Below, piece by piece: positions 23,668-64,000 of a stretch of DNA of 64,000 nt. The DNA lies in assembly GCF_026914265.1 (NCBI RefSeq), contig NC_069132.1, positions 38,371,152-38,435,151 on the forward strand, in the 5' to 3' direction. This stretch comes from Mya arenaria (taxonomy: Eukaryota; Mollusca; Bivalvia; Myida; Myidae). The notes beneath the pieces are model-generated. The model was not told the DNA's origin, ran no database searches, and saw nothing but the letters and a program-made list of their open reading frames with translations. The translations under genes and the position numbers were made by a program. Positions within the stretch are counted from its first letter, which is position 1. Every line of letters starts with the position of its first letter.

Positions 23668-25293
23668 ATGATGGATAGAGGGGACCTCCGAATGATGTCG
23701 CTTCTTCTTTCGAGAGTGCTAGAGGACATTGGAGTAAGCTCGTACATAATATTCAGGCGAAGGAGGACGTGGCTTGAGATAGACACACATAATTCAATGT
23801 TGTGTACGATGAACGGTAAACAAATTACTCATTTTACATTTGGCAGCCAGAGTGAGGGCACTACAACACCTGGCATGCAGTCGGACGTTGATTCGTTAAG
23901 GTGTTTAAATTCAGTGCATGTAATATTGGACTTGGATGAGTGGAAACAAGAGGACTATAATCTCCTGGTGAAAACGACCGAGCAGTCTCCACCCCAACAC
24001 TGCTGGCTGCAACGACTGAGAACGGACCTTCCGTTACCAGTGACACATGCAATGTTACGAAATGATATAGAATGTGAGGGCATAGTGTTGCATTCAAACG
24101 CTGTTGTTGTAAACCGTGAACATTTAAGACGATTCAGTCTGTCAGATGAAATAGTGCGCCATGGCCCATCCATAAGTTGGACTGAAGCCAGAGACAATGT
24201 CCTTGCATACAAGTGTGCCAGACTACCTGATGAATGTCAAATCCTGTTTCAAAGACCACGTCCTGGACACTGGCCGAATCCTGACATACTAGAAAGGGCC
24301 AGACAGACTGGGGTGTTCCTTGTGCCACAGGGATACACTGAGTCTCCTTCGAGGCCATCCAAGTGTCGTTCTACCGCACTGCATGTTACACAGTATGACC
24401 TATACTATCCCAAATCTAAATTGGAATGGAGATTGTCTACATCAATGATGGAGAGGATTTGGGTTTTTGACTTCAACATTATTCAACATAAAGTGTACGT
24501 ACTCCTTAAAATGTTAAGAAAATCCTTCTTACAGCCAATTGTTGGAGATCGCTTTAGTACATTTCACATGAAGACTTGCATGTTTTTCACCATCGAGACA
24601 TACCCACCAGATATATGGAGGGAGGACAACCTTGTACAATGTGTGATCTACTGCCTGACTACACTCAAAAGGTGGTTAAAGATTAAATACTGTCCACACT
24701 ACACAATAGCCGGAGTTAATCTTTTTACTGGAAAGCTGTTCCAGTACGAGCAAAATATTATTGCCAAAACAGTGACCAACATGTTAACCTCGAATCTGCA
24801 ATGCTGTCATTTTATTGAAATGGATTCACTTGGGGCAAAAGTTATGGCATTGCAACTAGGTATTGTAATAAGTGAAAACAAATCCAAGAATATTATAAAC
24901 CAAACTACTAGTATAACATCAAATCTGTGTTACGAGTTTATTGGAAACTGTCAAGCTAATGTTTTGCTTCTGATGGATAAAACAAACAGTTGGGATCTTC
25001 AACAGTTTGAACAAGCCAACTTACAGTATATCACTACACTACTCAACATTTCTGATCAAGGAACTGCATTGCAACAAGAATCAGCCACTTTTCCTCTTGC
25101 ATGTCTTACAAGCAATCTTGCCTCTGCCCTGGCCTCTAGATGCATCTACTTGGGACAACCAATTACACAGGACATTCTCAACCTGTACAGACTATCCTTT
25201 GACTCTGATCTGCTATCCACTAAACTGAAGTTTGCTTCCATGTTATACCGCAGTGGACAGTATGAGGCAGCAGAAAACTGTCTGAGCTACTGA
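23668..25293 (+). CDS. Mab-21/cGAS-like nucleotidyltransferase, copy B, truncated by a stop
   Basis: Paralogue of the gene at 4629-6812 in the second duplication copy. I chose the ATG at 23668 because it aligns with the copy A start; the frame is open further upstream to 23575 without homology support. It keeps GSQSEG (GS at 59-60), SDVD (D73, D75) and the third acidic position in ARDNVLAYKC, so the nucleotidyltransferase core looks complete. A TGA at 25291-25293 replaces the Cys codon found in copy A after LSY, ending the product at 541 aa before the second TPR-like block. The frame then stays open without shift to 25866. Either this is a young pseudogene or it makes a tail-less enzyme. Protein similarity to copy A is uneven: poor over residues 40-165, near identity around residues 350-400. 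Confidence 0.82.
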   Translation: MMDRGDLRMMSLLLSRVLEDIGVSSYIIFRRRRTWLEIDTHNSMLCTMNGKQITHFTFGSQSEGTTTPGMQSDVDSLRCLNSVHVILDLDEWKQEDYNLLVKTTEQSPPQHCWLQRLRTDLPLPVTHAMLRNDIECEGIVLHSNAVVVNREHLRRFSLSDEIVRHGPSISWTEARDNVLAYKCARLPDECQILFQRPRPGHWPNPDILERARQTGVFLVPQGYTESPSRPSKCRSTALHVTQYDLYYPKSKLEWRLSTSMMERIWVFDFNIIQHKVYVLLKMLRKSFLQPIVGDRFSTFHMKTCMFFTIETYPPDIWREDNLVQCVIYCLTTLKRWLKIKYCPHYTIAGVNLFTGKLFQYEQNIIAKTVTNMLTSNLQCCHFIEMDSLGAKVMALQLGIVISENKSKNIINQTTSITSNLCYEFIGNCQANVLLLMDKTNSWDLQQFEQANLQYITTLLNISDQGTALQQESATFPLACLTSNLASALASRCIYLGQPITQDILNLYRLSFDSDLLSTKLKFASMLYRSGQYEAAENCLSY

Positions 25294-25866
25294 AAGGGAC
25301 TGATTGGGCCAGATGTGTTGCAATATTGCGATTGTTCAGGAAGAAATAGACATATGAAAACAAATAAGCTTTGCCTTGAAAATAGCTTGAATAAATCCAA
25401 CATGGAAATGATGAAAAAACACATCACTCCTTGTGTTCATTTCTCAAGACATGAAATGTGTTGCATCCCGGATTTATTGGTATTTGAAATGTTCAGGACA
25501 ATAACTGAGGAGGACAGGCAGCAGAGGTGCCCAGAAGATCTCTACAAGTGGATGGACATGGCTGCAGTAGACTGTATACCTTTTCTCCACTATCTCACAT
25601 ACAGCAAGCTCAATCAGCACATAAGAAAACTTGAGGCAATTGAAAAGCTTCAAATGTACATATCATGCAACGCTAAACATGGTCACTTTGACACCGCATT
25701 GAATATGCTTGGTGATTGTAAGGAACTTGAACATTCGCGGGAAGGGGCCTTGAGTTGTTACCAAGATTCATTGCAACTGTACCCAACAAATAATGCTGCC
25801 AACTGGCATATTTATAGACTTCACCAGCTAGTATATAATGAAATAATAGTTGGTAGTTGTATATAA
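25294..25866 (+). pseudogene. Detached TPR-like tail of the copy B nucleotidyltransferase
   Basis: Continues the frame of the upstream gene after a single TGA, with no frameshift. It corresponds to the last 190 or so residues of copy A, including HFSRHEMCCIP, FRTITEEDRQQRCP and the final TPR-like helix. It has its own in-frame Met at 25315 but no sign of a separate promoter, so independent expression is unlikely. Only stop-codon readthrough or a polymorphic sense allele would join it to the enzyme. Confidence 0.75.
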
Positions 25867-28711
25867 ATTCATCAATTAACAATTAAATGAATGAGAGTCG
25901 ATTTTGAGTAACTGACCTGTCAAAATTTAATAACGCAACTCTGCGTATTTGAAGACAGTCAGCTACGCGACTGGACTATCCATCTATGTGTATAAGTCTT
26001 AAAAATATAAGAAATAGAAACTATTGAGCTGTAAATGATTATTCTTTAACCTGTCGTATTTACAAATTGCACATTTTCATACTGTTTTATAAGATACAAA
26101 AACTTTGGTTAGTTTCACAGATTTGCATTGCTCATGAATGACCTATCGAAGAAGATTTGTTGCATACCGGACGTGTGTTTCTGGTCATGTGACCAGTGCT
26201 GTAAAAACCCATAACCCTTACACCCCTATGTAAGATGAGTCACGCGCAACAAAGCCACACATCTTATTTATTGTATGGTTTAGGAAAAGTATATTATGCC
26301 ATTTCAATAAAGCGCAATCAAATATATAAGTGTGCAAGAATTTTAATTAAAATTGAAAATAAATAGTAGTGAAAACGCTGTTTTTAGAGCAACTATTTAA
26401 CGTCAATAGCGACTGTACCATATGACGTCAGTTAACAACGTCGTACGCGCGTTTTGGTTAAATGTACAAAGGTGCGTTTTCTACGTCAAATTTTCCACAA
26501 ATTGATCATTTTAGATATGCAAGAACAAAATAGCAATAATGTTTTCCGGTCCGAATCGAAAAATACGACCCTCGGGTACGCTGCTTGGCTTACAAGCGTG
26601 CCCTCGGGTCAGATGTTTCTATTCGTACCGGAAACACATGATGGATACTTACTGAAACACAAATGTAAATCAACACGATAACATGAATATGAATACTTAA
26701 AAGACATTTTATCAGATTTATGTTTAACCTTATTTTTGTTATACACTGCTCACATGCGATTTCATTTCAGTTCAGGCATACATACACAGTTTTCATTCTA
26801 GTATTTAAAGGAACTAGACATCTGAAAATACAATTGCATACTCTATGACCGATCGCCATGTGTATATGGAAAACATACAATTTATCAATGATCACGGTTT
26901 ATTTTGACATATATCATTGTATCGTGCGGGGACCATTTAAAACTTAATAAACTTGTTCTATTGTTCTAGTATTTCTTAAATTGTGGAAGTACCATTGTTA
27001 AAGTATAGCTTTGAGGTGAAAACATACATTACAGAGCATACAACTCTTTTACGATATCGTCACAACTGATGATCAGAGTGATATGTCTAAAACTGTGGGA
27101 AAAGTTTCATATAAAACTTGCATGTCGGAACAGATTGTTAAAGGCATTATATTGAAAATGTTACTAAAAGTAGGCGGAAGATCAAGACCAATACGTCGGC
27201 AATACTATACCCCAATTCCACCAGGCAGTTCAGCCGTCAATGGTTCTTTAAATTATTGCATGCCAGTCCCCGAGAACCCTCGACGTCAGAACAATATGCG
27301 AATCTCTTCTTGCCGCTAAAGGTTCCTACTTAATTCAATTCCACCAAGTGTTTGCTGAGAAACTGCCTGGACTTGCCTTATGTTAGTGTCCTATATGTTT
27401 TATTTAAAGTTCATAACTCCTTGACAAATGACCATGGTAATCTGCGCACAATCCTTTATTACGGAATGTTCCTGTGATATTTGATTTGAAGAAGACTGTC
27501 ATGACGCAGACCTTTTAATGGAGTATGAACAAACAGGGATCAAATAATAAACAAATTCAAAAGCCAGGTGCTGAATGTGATATAACCTAAACACAGTTAA
27601 ATATGTTCACCATGAGAACATGCATGTCACACTGTAGACAGGTTTCACGAAAAATATAAAATGGGAAAATGTTTCCCTATTGCAATCTTTAACACCCAAT
27701 TAAACAATAATATTAGCAATCAAATCAAGTAGCCATTACGTCCTTGCTTTTTTGTCATTTTTGTGTGTTGAAATAACAATCACACTTTGGGGACAATAAT
27801 CAAAATCACCAGTTATTTTCGGATATTTCGTTTCTATATCTCGCATTACATGTAACAACCTTATCATTGTTGGTGTTGGGTCGATGAAGAAATACAAGAA
27901 CGCGAAAACTGTTTCTTTGGAAACTTGTTCAACAAGCCAACTTTAAATTAAATGGCAGACAGCCATTCAATGTGACGCACATGTAAGTGGCCGGGGGTGA
28001 TATTTAGTTCATTGTTAGCTGATTCTGAACAAAATGTATGGCAGTGCCCATGGCGTGTAATATCTAAAGGCAATATTCACGCCATATGATTATTTTCAGT
28101 TTCAAATCTTATATTAAGTGCAGCACAACAATAAATAAACCATAGAAACCCTTTCTGATCAGCATGGTATATATATTTAACAAAAAAGAAGTCGGATTTA
28201 TATGAAAGTTTATTGTTCAATACTCCATAACAAAAATTCCTCTGTTTGACAAAAATGCTTAGGAAAAATATGCCCCATTCATAATTGCCTACATGTATAT
28301 GCTAATAATCGTCCTCTATATAGTTGCCAAACTGTGAAGATTACAATATGTCAGAAACCTACGTTTATCAGTTGTGATTGCAGGTTTCTCACAAACTGTT
28401 CTAAATTTATTAAATGAACGAAGCACTTGTTTGGTCCTTTGATAAACTCATGTATATCATGCCTCCAGTAATGTCCAAACATAATTATACAGACATGCTA
28501 GCGTTCCTCCAATAAACGGTCGTAAGATGTTCTATATGCGAGCCTCAGGATTATACTGCACTATCAATTTCTGATGTGAGACTACTGCCTGCAGTTCTGA
28601 GCGCTAAACTCGGATGTATAAGGCAAAACAGTCATATTGGCCTTGCCTCCCTCAGAGGTATAAGGTTAAACAGTCCAATCAATGTCGCCTCCCTGAGTTT
28701 TTTTCACTCGC
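25867..28711. other. Intergenic region between copy B nucleotidyltransferase and ERCC2
   Basis: 3' ends of both genes face each other. About 26080-27930 has no good counterpart in copy A. An open frame of 78 codons at 27083 shows no family features. A minus-strand AATAAA at about 28406-28411, some 300 bp past the ERCC2 stop, is a possible polyadenylation signal. Confidence 0.45.
26541..26635. repeat. 95-bp imperfect foldback palindrome
   Basis: Outer arms GTTTTCCGGTCCGAAT and ATTCGTACCGGAAAC pair; inner arms GACCCTCGGGTACGC and GCGTGCCCTCGGGTC pair less well. It lies in the copy B segment that copy A lacks. No gene nearby. Confidence 0.7.
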
Positions 28712-62687
<33,976 letters not shown>

Positions 62688-62850
62688 ATTTAGACTTGAA
62701 CTTAAAATTCTAAAATTCACCCGGTTGTTTTTCATGAAATTTCGCGAAAATGTAGTGTGACCGGTCCCTAGACTTACCGAAATACGATTATTTACCGAAA
62801 GACGGATAAAATTACCGAAAGACGCATGAAAGTTACCGAAAGACGCCTCC
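62688..62850 (-). promoter_or_regulatory. Candidate ERCC2 promoter region
   Basis: Directly upstream of the ERCC2 start codon. It contains the palindrome TTTCGCGAAA at 62740-62749, which resembles an E2F-type site, and four copies of TTACCGAAA(G/T)ACG at about 62774, 62792, 62812 and 62833 spaced 18-21 bp. No TATA box seen. Function is inference from position. Confidence 0.35.
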
Positions 62851-64000
62851 TAATGCATTTATTTTATTGTTTTTATATTAATATTATACAAATACATTAC
62901 CAAACCAAATTTTAGAGAAAAATATTAAAATATAATGATGTAATAGGCAGTTGAAATTTCAGTGTTCGAGATCGAATTCCGCGTGCACACTCGCCAACCG
63001 AAAGACAGATAAAAGCTTCCAAAATAATCAATTATTCCAATATATGATAATCTCATAATATTCATATAACTAAAACACACTCATAAAAATGAAAAAGTTC
63101 ATGAACATATTTACTTATTGTTCAATTGAATAAAGACAATGTGTCAGTGAAATGGTTGTCTCCCTTCGCCAACCGAAAGACGATTTAACGCAGGTAAAAC
63201 TAATTTATTAGTTGTTGTATTATGAAAATGATTATGAATTTGGATTCAAATAATAGCATTTATATTCTTATGGAAATGTTAGATCAATTGTATATACAGC
63301 ATTTGAAAGTATTTTGGAATATACTTGAAATATTGCCTTTGAAATAGGTCGAAAATGTCGCTAAAATCATTTTCTTTAACTAACTTAGATCTACAGTATA
63401 GTTAAGGGCTTTCAAATTTTAATTTTTGTTTATATGAAAATTGAAAAAAAGAAGTTTTTAAACAGCGAAGTTCTCATCTTCAGATAAATTAGCTTACTTA
63501 TGGACAATAATAACCAGACCACACCAAATACACAAAATCAGGCGATGTTTAAAACAACATAATTATCACCCGGTGTATGACACCCCACAAAGTAGCGGCA
63601 CGTTTTTTGGGGGACAGTTTGGTATTATTGAAAGTGTGTTAATTTGGGTAAACCCTTTTCGGCTCTGTGACACGTGTTGAGCAAATACCATAATAATTAC
63701 GCATTAAAGGACCGCATTACGTGTACATTTATAATTGCGGGTGATTTTCACACAAATTGACGGCTTCATTTGAAGATTCATAAATAACAATTGCGAGTAA
63801 AAAGGTAAGTTATTGCTGTAAGTATTAAAGAAGTCCAAATTAATAGAACTTTACACTCTGAAATCATTAATGATGGATGAGTTTCCTTGTGCTATATGTG
63901 CTGGAAATGCAGGCTATTATTTCTAATGCACCATGCTAAACCATAAAAAATAAAGTATTTTAACTTTAACTGTTTGATTTCAACGATGAAGATATCTACA
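62851..64000. other. Upstream flank of ERCC2, no gene recognised
   Basis: AT-rich. AACCGAAAGACAG at about 62997 and AACCGAAAGACG at about 63172 are further copies of the promoter-proximal motif. No open frame with recognisable features. Confidence 0.5.

Noticed and set aside
27083..27319. 78-codon open frame in the copy B-specific block
   Set aside because: No recognisable motif, no counterpart in copy A, and length within chance for AT-rich DNA.

Overview
Eukaryotic, AT-rich genomic DNA with small exons, GT-AG introns and a dense load of short inverted-repeat transposons. The repeat types point to a bivalve mollusc: palindrome-ended elements carrying internal tandem repeats (pearl-like), tRNA-derived SINE pieces, many MITEs, and a Mab-21/cGAS-like gene. 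The species cannot be named from sequence alone.

The backbone is one large minus-strand gene, ERCC2/XPD, the TFIIH 5'-3' DNA helicase. I could place all 24 exons from the ATG at 62687 down to the stop at 28712. Every junction keeps frame and the product is 760 residues, the length of human XPD. Walker A, DEAH and the four Fe-S cysteines fall at the same residue numbers as in human. Two of its introns appear to use GC donors.

A tandem segmental duplication covers about 974-17500 (copy A) and 20478-38405 (copy B). Each copy carries a plus-strand Mab-21/cGAS-like nucleotidyltransferase gene followed by the ERCC2 3' half (exons 11-24, minus strand). Copy B exons are used by the complete ERCC2 gene. 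Copy A is a detached, decayed ERCC2 fragment: exon 14 is lost in a 1.1 kb deletion, exon 15 has a 53-bp deletion, exon 13 has a 1-bp deletion, and the stop codon is lost. In the nucleotidyltransferase pair the state is reversed: copy A (4629-6812) is intact at 727 aa, and copy B has one in-frame stop that cuts off the TPR-like tail. The copies are nearly identical at their outer parts but much more diverged in and around this gene.

The spacer between the copies (17500-20478) is a roughly 20-bp minisatellite followed by a GC-rich MITE. Relatives of the minisatellite lie at 150-480 and 19140-19340, so it borders copy A on both sides and lies close upstream of copy B.

ERCC2 intron 9 contains a complete PIF/Harbinger DNA transposon (40271-50004, 26-bp inverted repeats, ATT target duplication). 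It encodes both expected proteins with open, spliced reading frames: a Myb/SANT-like DNA-binding protein (+ strand, 6 exons, 215 aa) and a HARBI1-type DDE nuclease (- strand, 7 exons, 339 aa). It sits inside an older repeat whose second copy near 58.1 kb gives an empty-site comparison. Intron 6 holds a 3-kb pearl-like element with about nineteen 145-bp units arranged in an 8-unit higher-order repeat. The last 1.3 kb, upstream of ERCC2, has no recognised gene.
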